A stretch of 64,000 nucleotides of DNA from Poa pratensis. Its lineage: Eukaryota; Streptophyta; Magnoliopsida; Poales; Poaceae. The position numbers and the translations under genes are program-made. The notes beneath the pieces are model-generated. The model was not told the origin of the DNA. It was given only the letters and a program-made list of their open reading frames with translations, and searched no databases. Of this stretch, positions 44,349-56,671 are shown piece by piece; within the stretch, counting starts at the first letter, position 1; the number at the start of each line of letters is the position of its first letter. The stretch covers positions 62,230,735-62,294,734 of the forward strand of contig CAMZMU010000063.1 in assembly GCA_947311845.1 (NCBI GenBank), given 5' to 3'.

Positions 44349-44929
44349 TCATAGTTTTGCCATACATATCTCCACAGCCCATAGTGCGAGAAAATCTCCA
44401 ATATGCGGACTTGGAATCCCAGAAACCCTGACCCACACTTCCGGCAAAGTTCTCATCGGGTGAGGTTTTTGAGCCCAACTGTCCACCGTCAGCTCGCAAG
44501 CACTATTTGGAACCTGACATAGGCCGAAAATATTTAGCCTCTCAAGATCATTCCTCGTAGGAAACTGCACCTGATACACATTCTGCCCCATCTGTCGCAC
44601 CTCCCAAACAAACTGATCAGAAGGGACTAGCCGCTGCAATTGAGTCACAATACTTGGGATGGACATCTCACCCCCTGTCACCACCAAAGACGCAAGACTT
44701 ACATTCTCCATCCTTGGTTTATATGAGTCAGTGCAAGGATATTCAAAAAAGATGAGTTCTTCATGGCCATACCCATATACCCTGACTTGCGGCTTCGGAG
44801 CTGTCAACAAATGACACAACCTCTCCCCATGAGCCGGCCCCTCACATATGTCGCAGATGTCTACCGTACAATCCACCGAGCGGTGCCCAGCAACACCGCA
44901 CCTGTAACAACTCTTCTTCTTAGCACATT
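44349..44929 (-). pseudogene. LINE ORF1 fragment (zinc-knuckle nucleic-acid-binding protein)
   Basis: Reading starts at the truncated 5' end with a knuckle CYRCGVAGHRSVDC (codons near 44905-44865), followed by CDICEGPAHGERLCHL and a region typical of plant LINE ORF1 (VYGYGHEELIFFEYP, VWEVRQMGQNVYQVQFPT, WVRVSGIPSP). The order knuckle-then-domain is unusual but is seen directly. Homologous frames continue, broken, to about 43000 as an acidic, Ser/Gly-rich linker. Confidence 0.75.
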
Positions 44930-44941
44930 AAGTTGTAATGT

Positions 44942-45830
44942 GAATGTGAGATCATCAACCATGCTTTCTTCCTATGCCCGCGAGTGAAACAAGTCCAGGC
45001 ATGCCTTGGACCGAACCATATAATCGAATAGCATGCAATTCTTCCTATGATGGTTTCCCGACACTTGGTTACTTGCTCATGAGCAATTCTACAATGGTGA
45101 ATGGTGTCGCTCCTTCCGGATGTCCATATGAAAGACTAGATCGTTGTCACAATTTGGTATCTCTGGTAGGAACGGACGAATGGTACACATGTGTTGAGCA
45201 TGTCCAAGACCCGTTGAGGGCGGCCGAATAAATATCGCCGCTGGTTGTGAATTACGAGCAAGCAAGAAAAGAAGTCTGTTATTTTAAAGCAGGTGTGCAG
45301 AAGCCTTATGATGATTTTATCAAACCAAACATCAATGATGCCATTGATCTTGATGCAGGTCAGGGCAGGATGGGCACTATTCCCATAGACGCCCACGGCA
45401 CGTTGATAGCAAGAAGTTGTTGTGGCCTTCCTTACGTTGTCGATGTTGTGACGCTGCGTGATGGGCTTCTTCTAACTGGTGAAGTTGGATGCCACGGGCT
45501 AATTGGTGAAGATCTCGGAAAAAAGGATAATTGATGAAGCTGATTGCTAGGAGACAGTCGAGGTCATGAAAATTGGATGCAACTCGATCGGTACAGCGGT
45601 AGCCATCTACGTAGAATGCTCGTTTTTCGTCGTAATTTACTCGTGTTTGTTTTATCCATTGTCCGAGGGAGGCCAATAGGATGGCACATGATTTAGCTAA
45701 GTTTACCGAGAGTCACCAGAATTTTACGTGACATGGTCACCTTCCGATCTTGTTTGTGGCATTTTGACGGATGATGATGTAATTGCTATTCCGAATTAAT
45801 AAACAACATCGTGATGTTTTTTCCTTTGAA
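44942..45830 (+). mobile_element. LINE tail with RNase H domain, plus strand
   Basis: The 5' limit coincides with the target site of the minus-strand LINE. The frame shows zf-RVT remnants (EIINHAFFLCPRVKQVQACL) and then an RNase H domain (KPNINDAIDLDAG, LPYVVDVVTLRDGLLLTGEVGC) broken by a stop near 45532 and later frameshifts. The tail continues to about 45800 with AATTAATAAAC. Confidence 0.75.
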
Positions 45831-45894
45831 AAGAAGTCTTAATTAGAACCAGAGTACGACAACTTGTACAAGAGTAACGAGACCTAAGACTGCG

Positions 45895-46206
45895 CGTTAA
45901 CCAACCTGTGGTTGGATGGTTAGAAGGGTGGTTGTACCTGAGCCCATCAAAATTCAAATTCTAGCTTTGATACTTGTGTTTCTCGGCTAAGTCGGAATAT
46001 TCTTTAGTGCGAGGCGACAGTCTCGTCGATAGCGAGGCGTATGTGATGACTTCGTCAATCTCAAGACACGACCAACCGGCTCAGTCTGTCGGAGGTGCTT
46101 ACAGAGTTAGGGATATGTGTGTGCGTTTATAGGGGTGAGTATATGCGCGTGTATGTGAACGTTTGTGTTTGTGTTTGTGTTTGTGCTGTGTTTCGGAAAA
46201 AAAAAA
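45895..46206 (+). mobile_element. SINE, about 310 bp
   Basis: An A-box-like GGTTGGATGGTTAGAAGGG and a B-box-like ATTCAAATTCT appear near 45918 and 45950. The body with GATAGCGAGGCG, GTCAATCTCAAGA and CGGCTCAGTCTGTCGG is recognisable from memory as a common grass SINE type, and the 3' end is a GTGTTTGT repeat followed by ten A. No clear target duplication was found, so the limits are approximate. Confidence 0.75.
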
Positions 46207-47088
46207 GTCATGTTCTATGCATTTTGTGACTGACCGGTCAAGCCAGCTAGACTTGACCCAATGGACCAGGCCAGACATGTAGCACAACAAGATCAAGACC
46301 ATCAGGTGCATGCGTGGGGGCGTGTGGTGCACAAGGCTATGTGGCTAGTCGACCGAACCCCTGTTTTCGATTTTGATTTGCTTCGTGCCTTCTTTCTTCT
46401 TGATAGCGATGCACACAGATCAGACGTCAAGACAATAATTAGAGTATCATTTTCTTCTCTAATCCATGGCAAAGTTAGCCACACCCATAAGCGCTTTTGT
46501 TTACCGCGTGCCAGCTCACGGTATACCGACGCGGCCAGGTGAGGAGAATGCTCTTATGCGATAATTACCGCATTCCATTCCGAGGAGTGAGGTACATGGA
46601 ACGTCGAATCAGGATGATTAGTTTAGTTAGCTTGTGCGTCGGAAAGTTCTTTGATCAGTCGACCGATCGCTACAAGTACAATTGCCATCACGGGAACTGC
46701 CAGTTGTAGCAATTCTAGTTACCCACGATACGCATCTTCTGGAAAACCTGCGATGTTACGTCTCCCAAGCAAGGTAAACTTTCGGCCCCTTTGGTTTCAG
46801 ATAAATCTTGCTGTCCTTTTTACCTATAGCTAATTTTTGCTTTGCTAATTGTTCCGACAAGACGTTCCGCATCATCACTGAAATTCCGCCGTAACATCAA
46901 TCATCCAGGATTTTTTTAGTGGTGGAAGTACCAATCTATGCTTCCTACGTTTTGTATGTGTTCCCGATATACAGAAGTTCGCAGTCATGTGTGGTCATGT
47001 AATTTTTACGGAAAAAATGGTGTCCAACTTCTAGATCTCTAATTCTTAAAATCCCATCTGTTTCTAGCATAATCCCCCAATGCTTATA
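46207..47088. other. No recognised gene
   Basis: Open frames up to 93 codons lack recognisable domains; nothing else is evident. Confidence 0.4.
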
Positions 47089-47260
47089 CACTACAGGAAT
47101 GTGCGGCTACGCCGACGGCCAGAAGCCGTCGGCAAGGGCTACGTCGAGGGCAGCGGTTGGCGTAGCTCCGTCGGTGTAATAGGGCGTCGACGCAGCCTTC
47201 GATGTCGTCGGCGTACCAACTACGCCGACGACATTGCCCTCGGTCTAGGCCTAGGCCAGA
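47089..47260 (+). mobile_element. CACTA left end, truncated
   Basis: The segment starts CACTACAGGAATGTGCGGC, as in the right end of the 35-kb CACTA element, and carries GCCGACGGCC / GCCGTCGGC subterminal repeats. Similarity stops near 47260 and no matching right end was found, so this is a relic or a solo end. Confidence 0.75.
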
Positions 47261-47839
47261 ATTTTTTTCTTCAAAAATATCAAAATATTTGAATTGTTTA
47301 ATCGGTTAATCGCACTGGAACCTATTTATCTTTATCTCTAAGCACGTTTAATTTCAATTTAATCGTTCACTTTTAGTGATAATTCCTGATCGGTCACCAA
47401 TCGTTAGACTACTCCAGCCCCAGCACGCTTAATTTTTAGTTCCATCCCTATGAGCTTCCTAGAAACACCTCATGCTTTGTTGACAATACTATCCTATCAA
47501 TCCTATTAACTCTTGAATCATGATGTCACACGCCTCTATTATTTGAATCCAAACAATTATTTAAATAAACAAAAATGAATACGAAATAATAATCTTGAAT
47601 TCAAATAACAATAAAATGAATGTTAATTTTTTTCCTTTTTCCATTTAATATTGAATAATTCACATCTACAAATCCGTAAATCAGAATTTGACAAATAATA
47701 TGTCTAAATCGATTAAAAATGAGAGGAATCCAAATATGACATCTATATCATATTGTTCATCATGTATAGGACTTTACTAAGTAAGAGGAATCTAAAAATG
47801 AGAGGAATCCAAATATGTCTAAATCGGAATCCAAATTGA
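47261..47839. other. AT-rich interval, no gene
   Basis: A segment containing AATGAGAGGAATCCAAATAT is duplicated near 47717 and 47797, and GTCTAAATCG near 47701 and 47817, so local duplication has occurred next to the satellite edge. Confidence 0.45.
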
Positions 47840-47893
47840 GGGGAAACATGCCAAACTTGGACACCAAATGATCAAACCATGTTGGAATGGGCC
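47840..47893 (+). repeat. Satellite, left remnant
   Basis: The 54 bases GGGGAAACATGCC to TTGGAATGGGCC match the satellite that resumes at 62901. Element A begins directly after it at 47894. Confidence 0.9.
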
Positions 47894-48660
47894 TGATACG
47901 TCTCAAACGTATCTATAATTTTTGATGTTCCATGCTTGTTTTATACCAATTGCTACATGTTTTGCATCTACTTTATATCACTTTTATACATTTTTTGGGA
48001 CTAACCTATTAACAAGATGCCGAAGTGCCAGTTCCTGTTTTCTGCTGTTTTTGTATTCCAGAAAAGCTAGTCTGGAAATATTCTCGGAATTGGACGAAAC
48101 TTCACGGGGATCCCTATTTTACCAGAACACACCTGAAGGACCAAAGGAGCAGCTGAGGAGAGCCACCAGGGCCCCACACGCCACTAGGGCGTGGGTCCCC
48201 CCCTGGCGCGCCCTAGGGTGGTGTGGGCCCTCGGGGTCGTCAGCCGCCGCCCTTTCGCCTACTTATTCCCCCCGACGCGAAAACCCTAAGTGCCTGAGCC
48301 AATATCCACGAAAAGTTCCAAAGACGCCGCCGCCGTCAACCCTAGCTCGGGAGGGTCCAGAACCTCTTCCCGGCACCCTGCCGGAGAGGGGAATCGTCAC
48401 TGGAGGCTTCTACATCGCCATGCCTGCCTCCGGAGTGATGCGTGAGTAGTTCATCCTTGGACTACGGGTCCATAGCAGTAGCTAGATGGTTGTCTCTCCA
48501 ATTTGTGCCATCATGTTTAGATCTTGTGAGCTGCCCTACATGATCAAGATCATATTATTGTAATGCTACATGTTGTGTTTGCTGGGATCCGATGAATATT
48601 GAATACTATGTCAAGTTGATTATCAATCTATGCCCTATGTTATTTAAGATCTTGCATGCT

Positions 48661-50229
48661 TGATACGTCTCAAACGTATCTATAATTTTTGATGTTCCAT
48701 GCTGATATTATATCAATTGCTACATGTTTTGGTTACACTTATATCATTTTTATGCATTTTCTGGGACTAACCTATTAACAAGATGCCACAGTGCCAGTTC
48801 CCTGTTTTCTGCTGTTTTTGGTTTCAGAAAATCTATTAAGGAAATATTCTCGGAATTGGACGAAACAAAAGACATCGTCAATAATATCACGAGGAGATCA
48901 CGGAGTCCAAAGGGGAGTCGGAGCAGACCCACCAGGGGGCCACGCCACACTAGGGCGCGGCCCAGGGTGGGCCCGCGCCCCCCTATGGCGTGGTGGCCCC
49001 CTCGGCCACCGACGCCGCCTCTTCGCCTATATATTCTCCGCGACGCGAAAACCCTATTACGGTCGATCATATTCCACGAAAAGTTCCGTCGCGGCCGTCA
49101 TCGTCAATCTCAGATCGGAGGAGTTCTGAAGCTCTTCCCGGCACCCTGCCGGAGGGGAGATCATCACCGGAGGGCTCTACATCACCATGCCTGCCTCCGG
49201 AGTGATGCGTGAGTAGTCCACCCCTGGACTACGGGTCCATAGCAGTAGCTAGATGGTTGTCTCTCTACCTTGTGCCTCCATGTTTAGATCTTGTGAGCTG
49301 CCTAACATGATCAAGATCATCTTATTGTAATGCTAGATGTTGTGTTTGCTGGGATCCGATGAATATTGATACCATGTTTATTCAAGTTGTTTATCTATGT
49401 GCTCTTGATCTTGCATGCTCTCCGTTGCTAGTAGATGCTTTGGCCAAGTAGATGCTTGTGACTCCAAGAGGGGGTATTTATGCTCGATAGTGGGTTCAGT
49501 CTCTAGATATCTGGATCAGTGACAGAAAGGTCTAAGATGGTAGATGTGCTGTTGCTACTAGGGATAAAACATTGGTGCAGTGTCCAAGGGCACTTGTATT
49601 GATTACATTACACACTTTACTTCATGCAATAATCTGTTGTTAGCAACTTAATACTGAATGGATGCGGATGCTGCCTTGAAGGTGGATTATTTAGGCATAG
49701 ATGCGGTTGGAATAACGGTCTATGTACTTTGTTGTAATGCCCAACTAGATTTCATAGTAGACATCTTGGCATGTATTGCATTGTTATGCCCTCTCTATTT
49801 GTCAATTGCCCAGCTGTAATTTGTTTACCCAACATGCTAGTTATCTGTTCTGAGAGAGACACCACTAGTGAACTGTGGACCCTGGTCCAATTTCCTCATA
49901 CTGTTTACACAACCTGCTGCAATCATCTGTTTCCTGTTACTTGCTGTTTTTCCTGCTGTTTTCCACACCATACGTTTAACTCTTTGTTTCTGCAAGACCG
50001 GAGAGATTGACAACCTCTCTGTTTCGTGTTGGGCAAAGTTCTGGTTTGTGTCTGTGCAGATTCCACGTTGGTGCAAGCTCCCTAGCGCCAGGGGGAGTCA
50101 ACATCAACAACCTTCCGATAGATCGTCAAGTCCTACTGGATTGATAACCTTGGGTAGATTTCTCAAGGGAAAACTTCTGCTGTCTACATCATAACCTTCC
50201 TCTTGGGGTTCACCAACACGTAGCCATCA
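48661..50229 (+). repeat. 5' LTR of element B
   Basis: The LTR starts TGATACGTCTCAAACGTATC and ends GCCATCA. A TATATATT box lies near 49028. The first 20 bases contain the inverted repeat GATACGT/ACGTATC. Confidence 0.95.
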
Positions 50230-50239
50230 AGCTGTTTTC

Positions 50240-50257
50240 TGGCGCCGTTGCCGGGGA
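50240..50257 (+). other. Primer binding site of element B (tRNA-Asp type)
   Basis: TGGCGCCGTTGCCGGGGA is complementary to the tRNA-Asp 3' end and begins 10 bases after the LTR. Confidence 0.88.
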
Positions 50258-50430
50258 CTTGGAGGCTATTGGAAAGGGGAGTCTCTCAGTTCCAATCTCT
50301 TTACTTTGTTTTTTGTCTTGTTTTAGTTTTGTTTTGCTTGCTGTTAAAAATCAAAAACCCAAAAAAATTAAATTCCTGCATCTAGTTTTTAATTTCGAGT
50401 TGCCCTGTTGCTTGTTTTAGGCTTGCTAAA

Positions 50431-52531
50431 ATGAGTAATCCTGAAAATACTAAGTTGTGTGACTTTACTAGCACAAACAACAATGATTTTATCTGTACAC
50501 CCATTGCTCCACCTGCTTCTAAAGCAGAATTTTATGAGATTAAGCCTGCACTGTTAAATCTGGTTATGAAAGAGCAATTTTCTGGTGTTAGTACTGATGA
50601 TGCTGCTGCCCACTTAAACAACTTTGTTGAACTTTGTGATATGCAAAAGTATAAGGAGGTAGAGAGTGATATTATTAAGCTGAAATTGTTTCCTTTCTCT
50701 TTAAGAGGAAGAGCTAAAGATTGGTTGCTATCTTTGCCTAGAAATAGTATTGATTCCTGGACTAAATGCAAAGATGCTTTCATTGGAAAATATTATCCTC
50801 CTGCTAAAATTATCTCTTGAGAAGTGGTATTATGAACTTTAGGCAACTTGATAATGAGCATGTTGCCCAAGCTTGGGAAAGAATGAAGTCTTTGGTTAAA
50901 AATTGCCCCACTCATGGACTGACTACTTGGATGATCATCCAAACCTTTTATGCAGGACTAAATTTTTCTCAAGGAATTATTGGACTCGGCTGCTGGAGGG
51001 ACCTTTATGTCCATCACTTGGGTGCTGCTACAAAGCTTCTTGATGATATGATGGTAAATTATTCTGAATGGCACACTGAAAGGGCTCCAACTGGTAAGAA
51101 GGTAAATTCTGTTGAGGAAATTTCCTCCTTGAGTGATAAAGTTGATGCTATTATGACTATGCTTTCGAATGGACATGGTGTTGTGGATCCAAATAATATT
51201 CCTCTTGCTTCTTTGGTTGCTCATGATGAGAAAAATGTTGATGTAAACTTCATTAAAAATAACAACTTCAACAACAATGCTATAGGAATAATTTTGGTAG
51301 CAACAATTATAGGCCATATCCTGCTAATGGTAGCAACTCTTATGGTAATTCTTATGGCAATTCCTACAGTAACAATAGAAGTGTGCCCTCTGATCTTGAA
51401 GTCATGCTTAAGGATTTTATTAGCACACAAACTACTTTTAATAAAACTGTTGAGGAAAAGCTAGGAAAAATTGATACTCTTGCTGCTAAAGTTGATAGTC
51501 TTGCTCATGATGTTGAAATGCTGAAAATAAAAGCTATTCCTAGTGATATTAGAGAGAGTAAAACACTCAATGCTATCCAAATTAAAATTGATAATAACAT
51601 TAGGATGCTTGCTGAACTTCATGAAAGATGGGAGAGAGAAGAAAGAGAAGCTGAAATTGCTGAACAAAATAGTGTTGTTAGAGTTTGCACTATTTTTACT
51701 AATGAAACAAATGATGCCTCACATGCTAATGCGCCCCCTACTGTTAGTGAAAAGATAATAAGTGTTGGAAATGTCTCTACTACCTCTACAAAAAGTTTTA
51801 AATTGCCTGATAGCACTACTTTTGTTCCTAGTAAAAGTGCTGAAATTTTTAGAGGTGTTGGTGATAATTGCTCCATTGTTTTTGATGACAACAACTTCAA
51901 TTTCGAAAATTGTAACATAACTGAAGTCATCATGTTCTTGCAAAAGCTAGCTAAGAGTCCTAATGCTAGTAAAATAAATATGGCTTTTACTGAACATATT
52001 ATCAAAGCTCTCATGCATGCTAGGGAAGAAAAATTAAAACTTGAAGCTTCTATCCCTAGGAAGTTAGATGATAATTGGGAACCTGTTATTAAAATGAAAC
52101 TGAGTGAGTTTGAATGCAATGCTTTGTGTGACCTTGGTTCTTGTATTTCGGTTATGCCTAAAAATTTATATGATATTCTCAAGCTTGCACCTTTGGAAAA
52201 ATGTCATTTGGATGTTCACTTTGCTGATTCTTCTATGAAGAAACCTTTAGGAAAAGTTGATGATGTTTTGATAATGGTTAATAACAATCTTGTCCCTGTT
52301 GATTTTGTGGTTTTGGATATTGAATGCAATCCTTCTTGTCCTATTGTTTTGGGAAGACCTTTTCTGAGAACTGTTGGTGCTGTTATTGATATGAGAGAGG
52401 GGAATATAAAATTTCAATTCCCACTCAAGAAAGGTATGGAACACTTCCCTAGGAAGAAGATGAAATACTCACATGATACTAGTGTCAAGACAAATTATGG
52501 TTTTGGATTTTCTGGTCTTGACAATACTTGA
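50431..52531 (+). pseudogene. Gag-aspartic protease of element B, two single-base breaks
   Basis: The frame starts MSNPENTK. Gag motifs (WLLSLPRNSI, KCKDAFIGKYYPP) run to 50820, where one T appears to be missing. The second frame (WERMKSLVKNCPTHG, YSEWHTERAPTGKK, Asn-rich) runs to about 51285, where another base is missing from a TT run. The third frame (to 52531) has a coiled-coil-like segment and a retropepsin domain with ALCDLGSCISVMP and VLGRPFLRT. The 2101-nt span plus two bases equals the 2103 nt of element C's copy. Given the near-identical LTRs, the breaks could be sequencing indels, in which case the gene is intact. Confidence 0.88.
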
Positions 52532-55105
52532 TGCATCTCTTCATGCCTAGCTCAAAGGCATTAAAGAAAAGCACTTCTGGGAGATAACCCATGTTTTTAT
52601 TTGCTGTTTTATTTTTTTTTCTTGAGTCAAGGATGCTTGTTTACCTCTGTAGCAACTCCTTTGTATCTTTTATTTGCTGTTTTGTTGTGCCAAGGAGAGT
52701 TACTAATGCAAAGTTGGTTTTTATTTTCGGGACTGCATTGGGACAGATTGCTGTTCGTCACCGTTTAATTCAGTAGAAAATCAGAAAAAATCGAAAAATG
52801 CTGAAATTTTTGTGCATGTTCCTGATGATGTTACGCAACTTTCATTATTTCAAAAGTTTTTCATCTGAGCATCGTAAGTGCCTCGAAAAAATTCGTCATT
52901 ACAGACTGTTCTGGTTTGACAGATTCTGTCTTTTATTTTGCATTCTCTCTTTTACAAGTTTTTAAGTGGTTTCTTTTCGTGTAAAAGTGCCCACTTGAGC
53001 CTAGTAACAGTGGCTAATGTTTAAAATAGTTGGCTTGTGAGTTTTGTCTTTGCTAGAACTTTGAAGTATTATCTTTTAGTGCACTAACCTGCTAATGAGA
53101 AAAGCTGTTAAGTTTTGGTGTGAAGGAAGTTTTCAAGTGTTGATAGAGGAGAATGATATTACATGATCAAGAAGAGTGAAGAGCTTAAGCTTGGGGAGGC
53201 TTACCTCCCCAGCATATTTCAAGAAGACTCAAGCATCTAAGCTTGGGGATGCCCAAGGCATCCCCTTCTTCATCTACAAATTATCAGGTCATCTCTAATG
53301 GTGCTATATTTTTATTGCTTCATACTAGTGTACTCTTCCTTGGAGCGTCAGTGTGTTTTTGTTTTCAGTTTGTTTTGTTTTGTTTGCTGTGCTATACTTG
53401 TTGGATCCTAGCATTCATGTTTGGGAGAGAGACACGCTCCACTTTTTCATTAGAATACTCTTGTGCTTCACTTATACTTGTTGAGTATTCCTGTCTAGTT
53501 GCTGTTATTGCTGTTAGCTCTCAGTTTTTCATATCTCTTGTTAGAGCTTTCAGTTTCTTTTGAAGAAAGTACTCTCTTGCTTCACTTATATCTGTTTGGA
53601 GAGTTGTCAAATAAGTTGATTGGTGTTTGGTTGGACCAGAAAAATGCTATGCATGTGGTAGTGGTATAAAATGCTTACATGAATCTTTTTAGATCGTTGT
53701 CTTGAGTAATTTGATGCTTGCCAATTGTTTTGAGCTGTCAAGTAATTAATGTTTAAGCTTGTGCATCATGTAAGTAATGGCTATTAATGAAGAACTACTA
53801 TAAGGATTTTCTGCTATAATAATCTGTTGCATAATTGGAAGTCCATAGTAGTCTAGATAATTTTTGGATGAAGGCTATGTGTTAACAAGGAAGACAGTGG
53901 GAGTCTATGGTTCGTCAAACCTTGTGTTTTATGTACACTCTTGCTATTCCAGTTGATAATGATGTTTGCTTATAATAACTTGCTAGCCTAAACTCTGTAC
54001 TAAGAGGGAATGCTTCTTGTACATCCAAAACCTTGAGCCAAATCCATGCCACCTGTGTCCACCATACCTACCTATTATGTGGTGTTTTCACCATTCCAAG
54101 TAAATTTCTTCATGTGCTATCTACTAACTACTCAAAACTGTTACATTTCCTTTTTGTGTCACTACTTGAAAAGCTCATAAGGACGTAGTAGTGAGATTTG
54201 TCATCTTCCATGCTAATTAATTTACAAGGATTGGCAGCTTCATCTGCTTCTCCACCTTTTATTTTGCATTAAAGAGCTGGTTAGTCCACCCTATAAATAA
54301 ATAAATAGACACTCCTCCATGGTGAATGTTGGTGGGCACCCGAGGATTCGGTTAGCCATGGTTTGTGGAAAGTAAATGGTTGGGAGGAGTGTCACCAATA
54401 AGTGCTTGTTACAAGTGCAGTCCTAAAAACTCTCGGAACCGCTCTAAAAGTTAGTTAGCCATGGAAGATGACAAGTACCTGCTATTTGATTTGTTGACAC
54501 CTGTATACACCATTACCTTACAAAACAATATTTTATGCTCTCTATATGCCTTCGGGAACTACAGCTCTAGCACATGATGTTAATCCCTGCTTCCCTCTGC
54601 GAAGGGCCATTCTTTTACTTTTATGTTGAGTCAGTTTTCCCACTTCTTTCTGTCTACTTAAGCAAACATCATTGTCAACTCCAGTATAACAGTTTTTACA
54701 TAACTTTGTGTTTGGTTGATCATATTCTTTGCATTGACATTATCTATATGATATACATGTTGAAAGTTGAAGCAAATGCTGAAGCTATTATCTTCCTTTG
54801 TGTTGATACAAACACTTTCATGTTGAGAATTATTGCTGCTGTGAACTAACTATTATGTTAGACTATTATATCTCTAAATGTTTTATAGTTATTCATGAAA
54901 GTTTGCACTTGTGTGATCACTTATGTTTACTCTTTATTTACTTGCTTGCAAACTATAGACCATTGGCTTGGATCACTTCATTCAGATCATGTGCATTACA
55001 TTGTTATTTGATCAAAGATTGTGTTGGTAGCATGTCACTTCAAAAATTATCTGTTTTTATCGTTTACCTACTCGAGGACGAGCAGGAACTAAGCTTGGGG
55101 ATGCT
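52532..55105 (+). other. Non-coding 3' half of element B
   Basis: No gene is present where reverse transcriptase and integrase would be. It contains GGGGAGG-CTTA-CCTCCCC near 53194-53211 and GGGGATGCC-CAA-GGCATCCCC at 53245-53265, each beside an AAGCTTGGGGA motif like the polypurine tract at 55090-55105. The same features occur in A and C. Confidence 0.8.
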
Positions 55106-56671
55106 TGATACGTCTCAAACGTATCTATAATTTTTGATGTTCCATGCTGATTATATCAATTGCTACATGTTTTGGTTACACTTTATATCATTTTTATGCA
55201 TTTTCTGGGACTAACCTATTAACAAGATGCCACAGTGCCAGTTCCCTGTTTTCTGCTGTTTTTGGTTTCAGAAAATCTATTAAGGAAATATTCTCGGAAT
55301 TGGACGAAACAAAAGACATCGTCAATAATATCACGAGGAGATCACGGAGTCCAAAGGGGAGTCGGAGCAGACCCACCAGGGGGCCACGCCACACTAGGGC
55401 GCGGCCCAGGGTGGGCCCGCGCCCCCCTATGGCGTGGTGGCCCCCCTCGGCCACCGACGCCGCCTCTTCGCCTATATATTCTCCGCGACGCGAAAACCCT
55501 ATTACGGTCGATCATATTCCACGAAAAGTTCCGTCGCGGCCGTCATCGTCAATCTCAGATCGGAGGAGTTCTGAAGCTCTTCCCGGCACCCTGCCGGAGG
55601 GGAGATCATCACCGGAGGGCTCTACATCACCATGCCTGCCTCCGGAGTGATGCGTGAGTAGTCCACCCCTGGACTACGGGTCCATAGCAGTAGCTAGATG
55701 GTTGTCTCTCTACCTTGTGCCTCCATGTTTAGATCTTGTGAGCTGCCTAACATGATCAAGATCATCTTATTGTAATGCTAGATGTTGTGTTTGCTGGGAT
55801 CCGATGAATATTGATACCATGTTTATTCAAGTTGTTTATCTATGTGCTCTTGATCTTGCATGCTCTCCGTTGCTAGTAGATGCTTTGGCCAAGTAGATGC
55901 TTGTGACTCCAAGAGGGGGTATTTATGCTCGATAGTGGGTTCAGTCTCTAGATATCTGGATCAGTGACAGAAAGGTCTAAGATGGTAGATGTGTGTTGCT
56001 ACTAGGGATAAAACATTGGTGCAGTGTCCAAGGGCACTTGTATTGATTACATTACACACTTTACTTCATGCAATAATCTGTTGTTAGCAACTTAATACTG
56101 AATGGATGCGGATGCTGCCTTGAAGGTGGATTATTTAGGCATAGATGCGTTGGAATAACGGTCTATGTACTTTGTTGTAATGCCCAACTAGATTTCATAG
56201 TAGACATCTTGGCATGTATTGCATTGTTATGCCCTCTCTATTTGTCAATTGCCCAGCTGTAATTTGTTTACCCAACATGCTAGTTATCTGTTCTGAGAGA
56301 GACACCACTAGTGAACTGTGGACCCTGGTCCAATTTCCTCATACTGTTTACACAACCTGCTGCAATCATCTGTTTCCTGTTACTTGCTGTTTTTCCTGCT
56401 GTTTTCCACACCATACGTTTAACTCTTTGTTTCTGCAAGACCGGAGAGATTGACAACCTCTCTGTTTCGTGTTGGGCAAAGTTCTGGTTTGTGTCTGTGC
56501 AGATTCCACGTTGGTGCAAGCTCCCTAGCGCCAGGGGGAGTCAACATCAACAACCTTCCGATAGATCGTCAAGTCCTACTGGATTGATAACCTTGGGTAG
56601 ATTTCTCAAGGGAAAACTTCTGCTGTCTACATCATAACCTTCCTCTTGGGTTCACCAACACGTAGCCATCA
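55106..56671 (+). repeat. 3' LTR of element B
   Basis: The LTR is 1566 bp and nearly identical to 48661-50229. It is followed by the ATGCT duplication and then the rest of element A's 5' LTR. Confidence 0.95.

Larger units (their letters stand above)
39152..44929 (-). mobile_element. Near-complete L1-type LINE (5.8 kb), minus strand
   Basis: The 12-bp sequence AAGTTGTAATGT flanks the element at 39140-39151 and 44930-44941, and a T run at 39152-39158 is the poly(A) tail. From right to left it encodes the end of ORF1 with a CCHC knuckle, a linker, an apurinic-type endonuclease, a reverse transcriptase, a zf-RVT domain and a 3' UTR. The 5' end is cut inside ORF1. Several frameshifts and stops break ORF2, so this copy is inactive. 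Confidence 0.92.
48661..56671 (+). mobile_element. Athila-like non-autonomous LTR retrotransposon B, young
   Basis: The element is 8011 bp, flanked by ATGCT at 48656-48660 and 56672-56676. The LTRs 48661-50229 (1569 bp) and 55106-56671 (1566 bp) show no substitution that I could find, only six small indels. The tRNA-Asp primer site is at 50240-50257 and the polypurine tract ends at 55105. It encodes Gag and protease only (50431-52531), followed by 2.6 kb of non-coding DNA. It inserted in the 5' LTR of its relative A. Confidence 0.95.

Noticed and set aside
48750..49212. Open frames up to 162 codons in the family LTRs
   Set aside because: They recur in each LTR copy and cover the promoter and leader; they are chance frames rather than genes.
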